From: an uncultured Bacteroidales bacterium
Lineage (GTDB): Bacteria > Bacteroidota > Bacteroidia > Bacteroidales > Bacteroidaceae
Length of the DNA: 64,000 bases
Reading direction: 5' to 3'
NCBI GenBank assembly: GCA_902778625.1
Contig: CACYYM010000013.1
Span: 1 to 64,000, forward strand
Below are positions 25,070 to 35,400 of the stretch, one piece after another (positions within the stretch are counted from its first letter, which is position 1; the number at the start of each line of letters is the position of its first letter). The notes below the pieces were generated by a model. The model searched no databases. It had not been told where the DNA came from and was given only the letters and a program-made list of their open reading frames with translations. Both the position numbers and the translations under genes were made by a program.

Positions 25070-28000
25070 ATGAAACGATTCATCTTATCATTAGTCTCTT
25101 TGATGCTTGTCGGTTTGGCTGGTGCAGCTGACCTCACGAATGCACGTTGGTACACAATCAAAGTAGGAAACGGCGGCTACCTGAGCACCAAGTCAACCTA
25201 CAGAGACGGCGTCTATCTCCTTCTCAGCAAGACACTTGCGGACACAGACGACACCGGACTCTGGACTTTCATTGGCAATGAGACCGATGGCTACTCGTTC
25301 TATAACAAGGCGCGAGGCGAGAACTACGTCATCGGAATGAAAGGGACGGAAGACCAAGGCCGTGCACAAATGGTGAAAGAAAGCAATACCGCGAACGTCA
25401 CAAAGTTCGACATGGGCAAGAACGGCGAAGGCTTCTGGATAAAGGACCACGGCTCGGAACACAAGTACTGGAACAAACGCGGCAACTATCTCGCTTATTG
25501 GGACAACTCGGCGGGCAGTTCGGACGTAGGTTCGCGCTTTATCTTCACCATTCAAGGCATTCCCGACGACTTCTTCTCAACAGACGAGCAGGAGACATTC
25601 TACTACGTCACCTTCGTAAACTCCGAGCTTGTCCTGCAAGATATGGGCGCTTCGCAAAACATCACGACACAGTCGCGCAGATTCAGCGAGCCGTCGCAAC
25701 TTTGGAAACTCGTCGGCACGAAGGATAACTTCCAACTCGTCAACAAAGGCTCTGGCCGTTCTGCATACTACGATGGAAGTCGCGTAAAGACCAGGCAAGC
25801 AGCAGACGAGAACGGCTTTTCCATTGAGCTGACAACCAAATCAAACCTTATTGGCAACTATGAGATATCGTGGAACGGAGCAGCTTCGCAGGCGAACCGT
25901 TACTTCAACCAATGGGGCGGGACCGGTGTCGGCACAGAGATTGGACTCTGGCAGGCAGCCGACGTGAACAACGTCCTGTACCTCGTGGCCGAAAGCGACG
26001 TGCAAGCCGATGAGTTCTGCGTCGGCGAGAAAGGTACAAGACCAACCGACATTCACGACTTCTCCCTTTGGTACGATACACCAGCCACTGCCACAGGCGT
26101 TGCCGACACTTGGATGGAATACGCCCTTCCCATGGGCAACGGACAGATTGGCGCAACCATTCGGGGTGGCGTCTTGTGCGACGATATCCAATTCAACGAG
26201 AAGACGCTCTGGAGCGGGACTGCCACGAACTCAGGCAATCAAGGTTATTTCCAGAACTTCGGCTCGATTCTCGTCAAGGATAAAAGTGGCACGTTCTCTG
26301 CTGCAGAAAGCGAAAACAAGTCAATCGAAAAGTACAATCGCTTCCTCGACATCATCGATGGCGTGGCCGGCGTGAACTTCGAGACAACAGACGGACAGAC
26401 GAGTTTCCATCGCCGCTACTTCGCATCGGCTACCGACAAAGTCTTCGTGGCTCATTACGAGGCAGTTGGAAGCGAGACACTGGCTCTCAATATAAGCTAT
26501 GCGCCTGACAAACAGATCAATGCAAGCAACGTGACTTATACGATGGAAAGTGACGGAACAGCTTCTGCGACGTTCAACGGCACACTTCAAATCGTGAGCT
26601 ACAACACGCGCTTCAAGGTCAAGACAGACGGGACATTGAGCGTTAGCGGCGAAGGCATCAGCGTAACGGATGCCACTTGGACAGACATCATCATGGCTGC
26701 CACAACGGATTACGACGCAAGCAAGGCAGGTTGCAAGAGCGGCGCGACTGCCTCCGAACTCTCCTCTACCGTTAGCACTCGCATCAATCAGGCTGTCGAG
26801 AAAGGCTACTCGGCATTGCTCGCCAGTCATAAGGAAGCGCATAGTGCCCTGATGAACCGCGTCAGCCTACAATTCGGGGAACCCTCCAAGATGACGACAG
26901 AAGAGCTCGTCAAGTTCTACAACGCTTCCGAACAGAACAAGACAAGCAGCGACGGACTCTTCCTCGAAGCACTCTACTTCCAATACGGACGTTACTTCAC
27001 CATTGGTGCAAACCTCGACACAAGCATCCACGCCCCGTCGAACCTACAAGGCATCTGGAACGACCGAAGCAACTCGTCGTTCTGGCATTGCGACATTCAC
27101 GCAGACATCAACGTCCAAATGAACTATTGGCCAGCAGACCCGACGAACCTCTCGGAGATGCATCTGCCGTTCCTCAACCACATTCTCGACTTGGGAGCAC
27201 CCGATTCGAACTCCCCCTGGTACCAATTCGCCACGAAGCTCAAGAGCGGTACAAGTGGTTGGACAGTTGCCGTAGAGAACAATATCTTCGGAGGCACCTC
27301 GACGTGGAGCAACTCTTCGATGAAAACACTTGGTGCTTGGTACTGCTCGCATCTGTGGCGTTACTATAAGTACACGATGGACAAGGCGTTCCTGGCGAGA
27401 GCTCTTCCCGTGATGTACCAGAATGCGCTCTTCACCAAGTCAATCGCCACGAAAGGCAGCGACGGCAAATACGAAATAACGAACGAGTGGAGTCCGGAGC
27501 ACGGACCAGTCGATGTCACCGCTTTCGGTCAGCAAACAAGCTATGAAGTGTTGGACGAGATAATGAAGGGGCATAACGAACTTGGCAGCGAATCGCCACT
27601 CACATCAGCAGACATCGAAGCCATTCAAGACCTCTACGACAACTTCGACAAAGGCCTGTGGACAGAAACGTACAACGGCAAGCTCTGCATCAAGGAATGG
27701 AAGAACAACCCACTTTCCGACCCGGGACACCGCCACCTCTCGCACTTGATGTGCCTCTTCCCGTTCTCTCAGGTCAGTGCCTTCGATGAAAGTACACAAG
27801 GCAAGCGCCTCTTCACGGCGGCCTACAACGGCCAAATTGCCCGAAACGGCGATGTGACAGGCTGGTCGATGGGTTGGCAGACGAACACTTACAGCCGTTG
27901 TCTCGATGGCGACAAAGCACGAAAGAATCTTTCTCTCGCTTTGAGACATTCTGGAAGCTACGTCATCGAGATGGGAAACTACGGTGGATGTTACTACAAT

Positions 28001-28525
28001 CTCTTCGATGCACACTCACCTTTCCAAATCGACGGCAACTATGGCTGCACGAGTGGTATCGCAGAGATGCTCTTGCAATCGTATGATGACGTTGTCACAA
28101 TCCTGCCTGCCCTACCGTCGGCTTGGACAGAAGGCAGTGTTACAGGCCTTAAAGCTCAAGGCAACTTCACTGTCGACGAAACCTGGCAGGACAACAAAGC
28201 CACGCATATCTGCATCACAAGCAACGCCGGTCAGCCACTCCGTGTACGCTACGACAAACTTTCCGACACAAATTATGTGGTGCGACTCAACGGCACAAAG
28301 GTCACTCCAGAAAGCGATGGCAACGTTTATACCGTTCCAAATGTTAATGCTGGCGACGTTGTGACCATTGATTATGAAGACCCAAACAGCATTGGCTCTG
28401 TGCAGCGCCCTTTTGAAGAAGGAGCGGAGGCAAAGCTCTACAACCTCGCAGGACAACAAATCGCAATGGGTAAAGCCACGAAAGGCGTTGTGGTGCAGAA
28501 AGGAAAGAAAATCGTGATTAAGTGA
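25070..28525 (+). CDS. secreted GH95-family alpha-L-fucosidase-like enzyme
   Basis: 1151 residues with a signal peptide (about 1-19). Residues about 20-320 form two lectin-like beta modules (YTIKVGNGGYLSTKSTY; YYVTFVNSELVLQDMG). The GH95 region begins near 335 with LWYDTPATATGVADTWMEYALPMGNGQIGATIRGG and FNEKTLWSG. The active-site segments HCDIHADINVQMNYWPA (about 675-690) and NEWSPEHGP (about 804-812, with the general-acid Glu) are intact. The tail ends LYNLAGQQIAMGKATKGVVV. Family members remove alpha-1,2-fucose or galactose; a host-glycan or plant substrate cannot be chosen from sequence. Confidence 0.88.
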   Translation: MKRFILSLVSLMLVGLAGAADLTNARWYTIKVGNGGYLSTKSTYRDGVYLLLSKTLADTDDTGLWTFIGNETDGYSFYNKARGENYVIGMKGTEDQGRAQMVKESNTANVTKFDMGKNGEGFWIKDHGSEHKYWNKRGNYLAYWDNSAGSSDVGSRFIFTIQGIPDDFFSTDEQETFYYVTFVNSELVLQDMGASQNITTQSRRFSEPSQLWKLVGTKDNFQLVNKGSGRSAYYDGSRVKTRQAADENGFSIELTTKSNLIGNYEISWNGAASQANRYFNQWGGTGVGTEIGLWQAADVNNVLYLVAESDVQADEFCVGEKGTRPTDIHDFSLWYDTPATATGVADTWMEYALPMGNGQIGATIRGGVLCDDIQFNEKTLWSGTATNSGNQGYFQNFGSILVKDKSGTFSAAESENKSIEKYNRFLDIIDGVAGVNFETTDGQTSFHRRYFASATDKVFVAHYEAVGSETLALNISYAPDKQINASNVTYTMESDGTASATFNGTLQIVSYNTRFKVKTDGTLSVSGEGISVTDATWTDIIMAATTDYDASKAGCKSGATASELSSTVSTRINQAVEKGYSALLASHKEAHSALMNRVSLQFGEPSKMTTEELVKFYNASEQNKTSSDGLFLEALYFQYGRYFTIGANLDTSIHAPSNLQGIWNDRSNSSFWHCDIHADINVQMNYWPADPTNLSEMHLPFLNHILDLGAPDSNSPWYQFATKLKSGTSGWTVAVENNIFGGTSTWSNSSMKTLGAWYCSHLWRYYKYTMDKAFLARALPVMYQNALFTKSIATKGSDGKYEITNEWSPEHGPVDVTAFGQQTSYEVLDEIMKGHNELGSESPLTSADIEAIQDLYDNFDKGLWTETYNGKLCIKEWKNNPLSDPGHRHLSHLMCLFPFSQVSAFDESTQGKRLFTAAYNGQIARNGDVTGWSMGWQTNTYSRCLDGDKARKNLSLALRHSGSYVIEMGNYGGCYYNLFDAHSPFQIDGNYGCTSGIAEMLLQSYDDVVTILPALPSAWTEGSVTGLKAQGNFTVDETWQDNKATHICITSNAGQPLRVRYDKLSDTNYVVRLNGTKVTPESDGNVYTVPNVNAGDVVTIDYEDPNSIGSVQRPFEEGAEAKLYNLAGQQIAMGKATKGVVVQKGKKIVIK

Positions 28526-29019
28526 GACACACGCTATTCATCATACTTTTGGGAATGTTCTTGTGTGCAAAAGCGCAGGAACATTCCGTCTTTCTCGGCA
28601 TAGAACTCGGCGGAGACAAAGACGAGTTTGTCGATGCGCTTGAGGATAAAGGCTTTCAGTTCGAGGAAGAGGATGATGAATGCACTACCCTATCCGGTCT
28701 CTTCGACGGCGTCGGCGCAAGGATTGAAGTACAAGCTACGCCTCGCTCGCACACCGTTCATCTCGTCACAGTGTACTTCGTCGAGATAGAAGGCAATGAG
28801 GTCGGGCTCTTGATGAAGACAAGACAAATACGCAAGCAGTTGCGCCGCAAGTACGCTGAATGGGAATATACGCACGAACGCAATCTCGAAGAGTGGTCTT
28901 CCGAGTTTGCACGCATTTCTTTTGGCAAGAAACGATTACAGGGCAACAGCTTCAAGACGCTTTTCGTCCAATGGCAGGACCGCAGAGGCTGGGAGACATT
29001 ACAGCGGGAGAAGCAATAG
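28522..29019 (+). CDS. small exported protein of unknown function
   Basis: 165 residues. The start is a GTG that overlaps the GH95 stop codon by 4 bases (GTGA). It is chosen because it gives a proper signal peptide (MRHTLFIILLGMFLCAKA), whereas the next ATG would cut this in half. The mature part is acidic near its start (LGGDKDEFVDALEDKGFQFEEEDDE) and basic near the end. I do not recognise the family. Tight coupling to the GH95 gene suggests they are made together. Confidence 0.7.
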   Translation: MRHTLFIILLGMFLCAKAQEHSVFLGIELGGDKDEFVDALEDKGFQFEEEDDECTTLSGLFDGVGARIEVQATPRSHTVHLVTVYFVEIEGNEVGLLMKTRQIRKQLRRKYAEWEYTHERNLEEWSSEFARISFGKKRLQGNSFKTLFVQWQDRRGWETLQREKQ

Positions 29020-29024
29020 AAAAC

Positions 29025-29058
29025 GCTTAGGCAAGCATGGTTTTTCGCTTACCTAAGC
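29025..29058. terminator. bidirectional terminator-like hairpin between convergent genes
   Basis: GCTTAGGCAAGC (29025-29036) pairs with GCTTACCTAAGC (29047-29058) with one G-T wobble; the loop has a T-run. The right arm covers the stop codon of the minus-strand SGNH gene. Confidence 0.6.
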
Positions 29059-31889
29059 ACTACCTTTTTGCCTTCCTTAATATAAATACCAGGCTTCATC
29101 GCCATGCTACTTACCTTTCGCCCGCTAACGTCGTAGTAAACGCCCTTAGTGTCTTTAGAATTCTTAGCGTCACGAATGTCCACGATTCCCGTTGGTTCAA
29201 TCTCCTCAATCTTGTAATAAGAGCGAGCCTCATCAGAAGGCAGATAGCAGCTGAAGGGAGCCAGTGTCGTGTTGCCCGTAGCACGATAGATATTCTGGCC
29301 GGTCGTCTTCATGTAGAAGCCATTGTTGGCCTCTAGCGTCTTGCCAGGAAAGACTCCTATCAAGAGGTTTCCTTCCGAAAGGGGCGTCAGGTATTGTTCC
29401 TCGACCTCGCTCTTGTTAAGGGCCGTCAGCGTAACCGTAGCCCTTGATTCACCTTTTAGGATGACGGGCGTTCCGTAGGGAACAAGCTCGCCAGCCTGAG
29501 CGATGGGTCTGAACTTGACGGACGGCGAGACAATTTCCGAAACGACATACGCCGTACAACCTTCTGGCACTTGCCATACGTAAGGCAGGCAGACGGCAAC
29601 GTAGCCGTTGTAGCCCAGCGTGAAGCTCCTTTCCTGATTTCCTGCGATGCCAGCCAAGCTCTGCACTTCGGTCTTCTTGAGCGCCCTGCCATAGATGCGC
29701 ACCATTGCGATGTCACCAATGAAAGGATAGCTGCCGAGCGTTGTCGCTGCGTCGTAGGTGCCTTTCGTGTCACCACCTATACCAAGCCACGTCGAGGGCG
29801 TCCATTCGTAAATCGGACATTCCTTAAAGGTCAGCCAGCGTGTGCCAGCCAGTTCGCCATTAATGTAAAGTTTTGACGAGAAGTTCAGGCGGTCGAAAAC
29901 AAGAACGTAGTGCGTGTAGTCGGTGGTAAGGATGCCGTCTTGTGTCCAGCTCCATAGTGTCTTGGCAAAGCTTCCGTCCGCCTTGTTGCCAAGTGTCGCC
30001 GTCAGGAAGCCCACGTTGCCCCTATTGTTCATCTGTATGCCGAAGCCGTGGGCGTTGAGAAAGCCGATGGGACGTGCGTTTGGCGAAGGCAAAGCACTGC
30101 TGTTCTTGCAGTAGACTTCGATGCTGTAGGCATCCGAGAATGTGTTCATCATCAGCGGGTCGTCGCCCACGTTGTACTTGAGGAAATGCGACTTTGTGCC
30201 ATCGAACTGCGCCTCGTACAGGTTGAGATCCGCATTGAAGTTCATGGGCACTTCGCCTACCATTTCGATAGGTTTGTCAAGGTAAGACGGCGCAGCATTA
30301 AGGGCACTGTCGGGTACGAACTGCAGGTCGAGGAGAAGTTCTGATCCATGTGTCGGTTTGGGCTCCGTAAAACGCTTGACGTCGTCGTTATAGAGGGCTT
30401 TAGCTGCATTCTGCGAGAGTGCTCCATTATAAATGCGAGCAAAGACGAAGCTGCAAGCCGCCGAGTTCTCCGAGCCCTTGCTGTAGCTGCCTGCAGTGGC
30501 ATCGCCACCGAGACATATCCACATACCCCTGTGTCCTTTCGATGTTCCGCACTGGGGCAGTACCATGTCAGAGCCGGCACGCGTTCCTGTGCAAGCGAGT
30601 TTTCCATTGATGAAGTAACGTATGATGTGGCTCGTCCTGTCCATCGTCAGGACAAGATGATAGAATTTGCCTGCAACGAGGATAGAGTCGCCTGAGATGC
30701 TCTTGACGGAACTCTTTACGCCGCTCTTGTGCTGGTAGCAGAACGAGCTTGCCAGAGCTGAATTGTAGAAAGCCCAACCACCGTTCTCCTCGTTGCCAAG
30801 GAAGCAAGTCCGGCTGATGTTGTTCGATTCGTCTGCCTCGCCGTCGAGACGCAGCAGCATCTCCCACGTCACACTATTGTTGAAGGCATCCGCAAGCGGA
30901 GTGTCCTCGTCGTAGGCAGCATAGAAGTAGTCCGACGCTCTCGCCTTCGAACAACCATAGTAGGTGTCGTTCTTGGCGTCGTAATAGACAGCCGCTGCGC
31001 CGTGCTTGCCTATTTTAGCATCATACGTGCCCTGATTCATGATGCCGTCTGCGTTGAAGCTGAGGTCGAGCAGCCGGTCGGCCTCTTCCACCTCGGAGTC
31101 GCGCTTCAGGTCGGTCGTGATGATGCCCTGCGACACCATCTTATTGTAGATGTGCGTAGCCAACAGCGTAGCGCCAGCCGTCGAGGGATGCAGCCTGTCG
31201 AGCGTGTATTCATTCCAGTTGCTGCTCCACGGGACGGTCGTGCAGTCGATGAAGTACTGCCCGAACTGCTGGGCGATGTGGCGTATGCTGGCATTGGCGT
31301 CGGCTTGGCTCCAGCCCTGCGAATTCTTGTCGTTTATGCCGTTTCCGCGCGGGAAGATGCTCAGGCAAATCACCTTCGTCTGTGGATACCAGGTGGTGAG
31401 CTTCCAGAGCAGACGCTGGTAGGCCCCGCGGAACGAGACGGAGTCGGTGAAGTTCTCCGTGCGGTACTGCCCCAGGGGCACCTTCGACGTGTTCCAGTCG
31501 TTCGTGCCGCCTGCGATGAACACGAAGTCGGGCGCACCGGCTCGGCCAAGCGCCTTCATACGATGGTTGCTGAGGAACGGCGCATTGCTATTGAGCACAT
31601 CGCACGCCACACGCGAGCCGCTCCACGAGGCGTTGGCCAGGAACGTCAGGCCCGAGAAGCGGCTCAGCTGCATCCACCACGTGTCGCCCACCTGGATGCC
31701 ATAGTTCTTCTCGCGGTCGGCAGTATAGTAGATGGCGTAACCGTCTGGGATATAGTCATAATATGTCGAGATGGAGTTGCCTAGCACAGAGAACGTCAGC
31801 GTGTCTGGGTTTTGGGCATGGAGAATGGAGAATTGAGAGTTGGCAATTGATAATTGGAGGAAAAGCAATAAGAGCAACAGCTTTTTCAT
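29049..31889 (-). CDS. secreted SGNH/GDSL esterase with LamG-like domains
   Basis: 946 residues with a signal peptide (about 1-24). Residues about 30-265 are an SGNH hydrolase: block I FSVLGNSISTYYDYIP, block III IAGGTNDWN and block V DRLHPSTAG. Two concanavalin/LamG-like domains follow (about 275-500 and 510-770, each with ...YFINGKLACTGT or ...LYINGELAGTRW). After a beta domain the tail ends YYDVSGRKVSSMAMKPGIYI. It probably deacetylates or de-esterifies polysaccharide at the cell surface. Promoter box at 31923-31930. Confidence 0.8.
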   Translation of the reverse strand: MKKLLLLLLFLQLSIANSQFSILHAQNPDTLTFSVLGNSISTYYDYIPDGYAIYYTADREKNYGIQVGDTWWMQLSRFSGLTFLANASWSGSRVACDVLNSNAPFLSNHRMKALGRAGAPDFVFIAGGTNDWNTSKVPLGQYRTENFTDSVSFRGAYQRLLWKLTTWYPQTKVICLSIFPRGNGINDKNSQGWSQADANASIRHIAQQFGQYFIDCTTVPWSSNWNEYTLDRLHPSTAGATLLATHIYNKMVSQGIITTDLKRDSEVEEADRLLDLSFNADGIMNQGTYDAKIGKHGAAAVYYDAKNDTYYGCSKARASDYFYAAYDEDTPLADAFNNSVTWEMLLRLDGEADESNNISRTCFLGNEENGGWAFYNSALASSFCYQHKSGVKSSVKSISGDSILVAGKFYHLVLTMDRTSHIIRYFINGKLACTGTRAGSDMVLPQCGTSKGHRGMWICLGGDATAGSYSKGSENSAACSFVFARIYNGALSQNAAKALYNDDVKRFTEPKPTHGSELLLDLQFVPDSALNAAPSYLDKPIEMVGEVPMNFNADLNLYEAQFDGTKSHFLKYNVGDDPLMMNTFSDAYSIEVYCKNSSALPSPNARPIGFLNAHGFGIQMNNRGNVGFLTATLGNKADGSFAKTLWSWTQDGILTTDYTHYVLVFDRLNFSSKLYINGELAGTRWLTFKECPIYEWTPSTWLGIGGDTKGTYDAATTLGSYPFIGDIAMVRIYGRALKKTEVQSLAGIAGNQERSFTLGYNGYVAVCLPYVWQVPEGCTAYVVSEIVSPSVKFRPIAQAGELVPYGTPVILKGESRATVTLTALNKSEVEEQYLTPLSEGNLLIGVFPGKTLEANNGFYMKTTGQNIYRATGNTTLAPFSCYLPSDEARSYYKIEEIEPTGIVDIRDAKNSKDTKGVYYDVSGRKVSSMAMKPGIYIKEGKKVVLR

Positions 31890-31922
31890 AGTTCGAACGG
31901 TTAATATATTTCTCTTTGCTTA

Positions 31923-31930
31923 CAAAATTA
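31923..31930 (-). promoter_or_regulatory. -7 element upstream of the SGNH gene
   Basis: TAATTTTG on the minus strand, about 35 bases before the start at 31889. No clear -33. Confidence 0.45.
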
Positions 31931-32037
31931 CCATTTTTTGTCATACGAAAAACTATCTTCGCCCAAGATTTAACATGCTTTAACAGCATATTCTCTCTCT
32001 CCCGATGGAAAAATCGAATCGAGGGAAAATTCATAAA

Positions 32038-32392
32038 ATGTAAAGATAATTCTCAATAGTTTGCGATTTAGGCGGCTTTTTTCGTTCGGGTGGCAATTAA
32101 GGCCAGGAAATGCGGGAAAAGGGCTTAAATCAAATCGATATTGATAATCAAGATGTTACAAAACCAAGTCTTGTCACCAGCTGAAAACAAAATACATTTT
32201 CTGCATTCAAAATTATCAAATAAAGCAAAGAAAAGAATTGATTTCAACGTTTTGGGACAGTCAACTTCGCATGCGGGAAAAGCAAACGCCGCACGCGGAA
32301 ATTGCAATCTCCGCCTGCGGCGTTGGAAAACACCCCTCGCCAAGTAGTCAGCCCCGACGCACTGAAAGGGGAAATCTTGTAAAGAATTTTCT
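32038..32392 (+). repeat. 339-base-spaced intergenic element, copy 2
   Basis: ATGTAAAG (32038) and TTGTAAAG (32377) are exactly 339 bases apart. In-register landmarks with copy 1 are GCGATTT at offset 25 and GCTTAAATC at offset 85; ATAATC at offset 106 is shared with both other copies. Six 22-base units run from offset 207 (32245) to 32376, with cores such as CCGCACGCGG and CCGCCTGCGGCGTTGG. It lies between the start region of the SGNH gene and the terminator of the C1 peptidase gene. No coding sequence was seen in 31890-32431. Confidence 0.75.
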
Positions 32393-32396
32393 ACAT

Positions 32397-32424
32397 AAAA
32401 ACGGCCGGATTGTTAGTCCGGCCG
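32397..32424 (-). terminator. intrinsic terminator of the C1 peptidase gene
   Basis: Perfect 8-base stem CGGCCGGA / TCCGGCCG with a 7-base loop and five T on the minus strand, 7 bases past the stop codon. Confidence 0.9.
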
Positions 32425-32431
32425 CATTGTA

Positions 32432-35400
32432 TTATTTGATTACCTGTTTCCTTCCGTCCTTGATGTAGAGGCCTGGCTTCAAGCCGCTATCGCTGACTTT
32501 GCGACCGCTAAGGTCGTAGACGCCATTAAAACCTTTAAGGTCATTAAGGTCTCTAAAGTTCTTTAGGTCTTTAGACTCGATGATGTCTTTTATTCCGTCC
32601 GGGTCTTCAGTCGGCACAAGCGTTTCGACGGTAACACCTTCGAGTTTGAAGGCGTGGATGCCAAAGCTGCTCTGACTGCTGAGGTTCACGATGATACCGA
32701 GCGAAACGACGGTCTCTTCCTCGAGCTCAAAGCTAATGGTGCCTTCTGTCAGCATTGCCCAGGCAATGGCCTTCTCTTCAACTTTCGCATTGGGCACCAT
32801 CGTGCTGCCCTTGCATGCCACGATTCGGCTCTCCTGCATGTCGTCGACGTCGCCAGGCACAATGCTGAAGGTGTAACGGCCTGCGGGAAGCGTGACGGGC
32901 TGCCAGAGGCGATAGTCGAGCAGCCTGCCGGCAAAGCCGCTCCATTGCGTCTCGAATTGGATATCGCTATGGTGGGCAGTATCGATGTGCGCGCCAGTAA
33001 TAATGTTACCGGATGTGATGGCATTCAAGTCGCGCCACTTTGAACTGCTCGTACGCATCGCAAGCTTCAGGAAGCGACTGCTGTTGTTGGGATTTACAGT
33101 GCCAGATGTGGTCAAATACGGGTTCTTGTAGTTGGTCAGGTAGGTCGAAGAGATGTCGCCGTGCATGAGCGCTTCCGTGTCGAGCGTAAAGACGCCCAGA
33201 GCGGAGTTCCACGCGTCGCCATCAGGACCGAAGCCGATGCGCTGAGCGTCGATGCCGTTTGATGTGCGATCCTCTACGTCGCCGCTATTTTGGTTGAAGT
33301 CGTAGTAGATCAACAAATTGTCCGTCGATTCTGCAGCCTGAACGTCGGCAATGTGCTGGTTGCAGTAAGCCTTTATCTGCTCCTCCGTGAGCGCAGAGCC
33401 CCACAAACGGAACTCGTCGAGCTGCCCCTTGAAGCCTTCGCAAAGCGAGAGTTCCAGATTATCGGATACAAAGTTCAAAAGCGGAACGTTGAGCCCTGAT
33501 TGCTGAGTTTGTTTCGCAAAGAACAGGGCGTCGCGGTAGTATGTGACTGTGCCTTCTTCGAAAGAAATGGCGTAATGATGCCATTCGTTGGCGACGAAGT
33601 AGCCATCCGGCATCTGACTTGTAGAGCTGCCCTGGGTATCTGCAGGCCGCATCCACCAGTCGAGCGTGAAAGCGTTCTGTTGCTCTCCCAAAGGAGAAGA
33701 CAGTTGAAACCGCTCTGCACCAGTGAAGTTGAGGCAAGAGATAGGATCATCGTTCTGGACGATGAGGTAACGCTTACGCGTCAGGGTGTTTTCGCCAAGC
33801 TCGTTGGTAACGTAAAGGCTGACATCGTAGATGCCCGGAGCCGCAGGCACAACGTAAGGCGACTGCTCGTCGACGGTATAAATGCGCGAGCCGTTATTCA
33901 GTTCCCAATGCCACGTGAGCGGACTGTAGCGGCTTTCGTCAGCGAGACGGACGCCTTCGCCAAGCATGACGGCTGTTTGCGAGAGGTCGAAGCGGGCTGC
34001 CGGTGCCGAAGCACGAACCACAACCTCTTTTGTCACACTGCTTGAGCCGTATGGATTGGTGGCTGTCAGCGTGACCTCGAACGTGCCGACTTGTGGATAG
34101 AGTGCCGTTGCGTTGGTGCCTCCCAGCTCCTCGACCTCTGCCCCAGGCATGCTCCAAAGATAGGTACAGCCTGTGCCCTCTGTGCGGTTGACAAAGCTGA
34201 AGCGGTCACCTGCCGGCAAGGTGTCGTTGAGAACTTCAAAGGCAGCAACGGGTGCCTCGCCATTGATAACCTCTATTTCCTTGCTTGCCGTCTGCGTACT
34301 GCCATCGTCAAAGGTGACTTCGCAAGTGACGTTGTACGTACCTGCCTCTGCAAAGCAGAAGGTCGGAGCCATGCCATTTACCATCATACACTGTGACTCG
34401 GGCAGGAAGCATGTCTCGCAGACTTCCAACGTTGAAGTCCAATTCCATGCCGTCGCATTGAGCAAGCTCTTTGCTTTAAGGCGGAAGGGCACACCTGCCA
34501 GGTGCGTTGTCTCTTCCTCTTCGATGCTAAGCACGGACTCGGGCTGTTCGCCAGCGAAGGGGCTGTCGTCCTCTACGACATTCCACCTGCCGATTGTTTG
34601 GAACTTGGCGTGTTTGCCACTGACATACTCCTTCAAAAGAGTCTCGCCATTCACTTCTATCGTTTCCATCGGCACATAGACGAGCAGGTCGGGCTGCAGG
34701 GCAGGGGCGGCAATGCGAACGCGCATGTTCGCCAATATCTCGTCCCTTGTTCGAGCAGTCTTCCAGACACGTATCTCGTCGAGTCCGCCTATCCACCATT
34801 GATTGATGTCCGCCGTTCTACCGAACTGAAGGTCGCCAAAGGCAACGAGGCCCGAATAGGTCTTGGAGTTAATTGACCCTTTCTTGGTGCCATTGACGTA
34901 GAGTGTAAGGATGCTCCCGTTGATGACGATGGCGATGTGGTTCCACGTGCCAAGCGTCTTGAGGACTTCAGAAGCATTCAGACGGTCAGTGCTGCTGCTG
35001 TCCCAGCCAACGGAAAGCGTGCCGTTGCTGCTGTTGTGGAAAAGGAACTTGCCCCAGCCAGGACCGACCTGATGCGTATAGTTGGTGTTCTTGTCGTTGC
35101 GCATCCAGAATTCTATCGTGGCCTGCCCAAGCAGCTCATTGATGGCACCAGGAATGGTGATGCCACAGGAGTCAAGGTTCACGATTTGATTGGCTCCCAC
35201 CTGTGGCAGCTCGAAGACGACGGCATTCGACGGCGCAGACTCCTGCCCGTACTGTCCTGCCTGATAGACGGCCCTGACGGTATAGGCTTCCTCGGAGCTT
35301 TCATTTAGCTCGTAGCTGGTCGCGTCTGCCGCCACCTGAGCCACGAGCTTCGTTCCTTGATAGACATGATAGCCTGTCAGCAAGAGGCTAGAAGTTTGCG

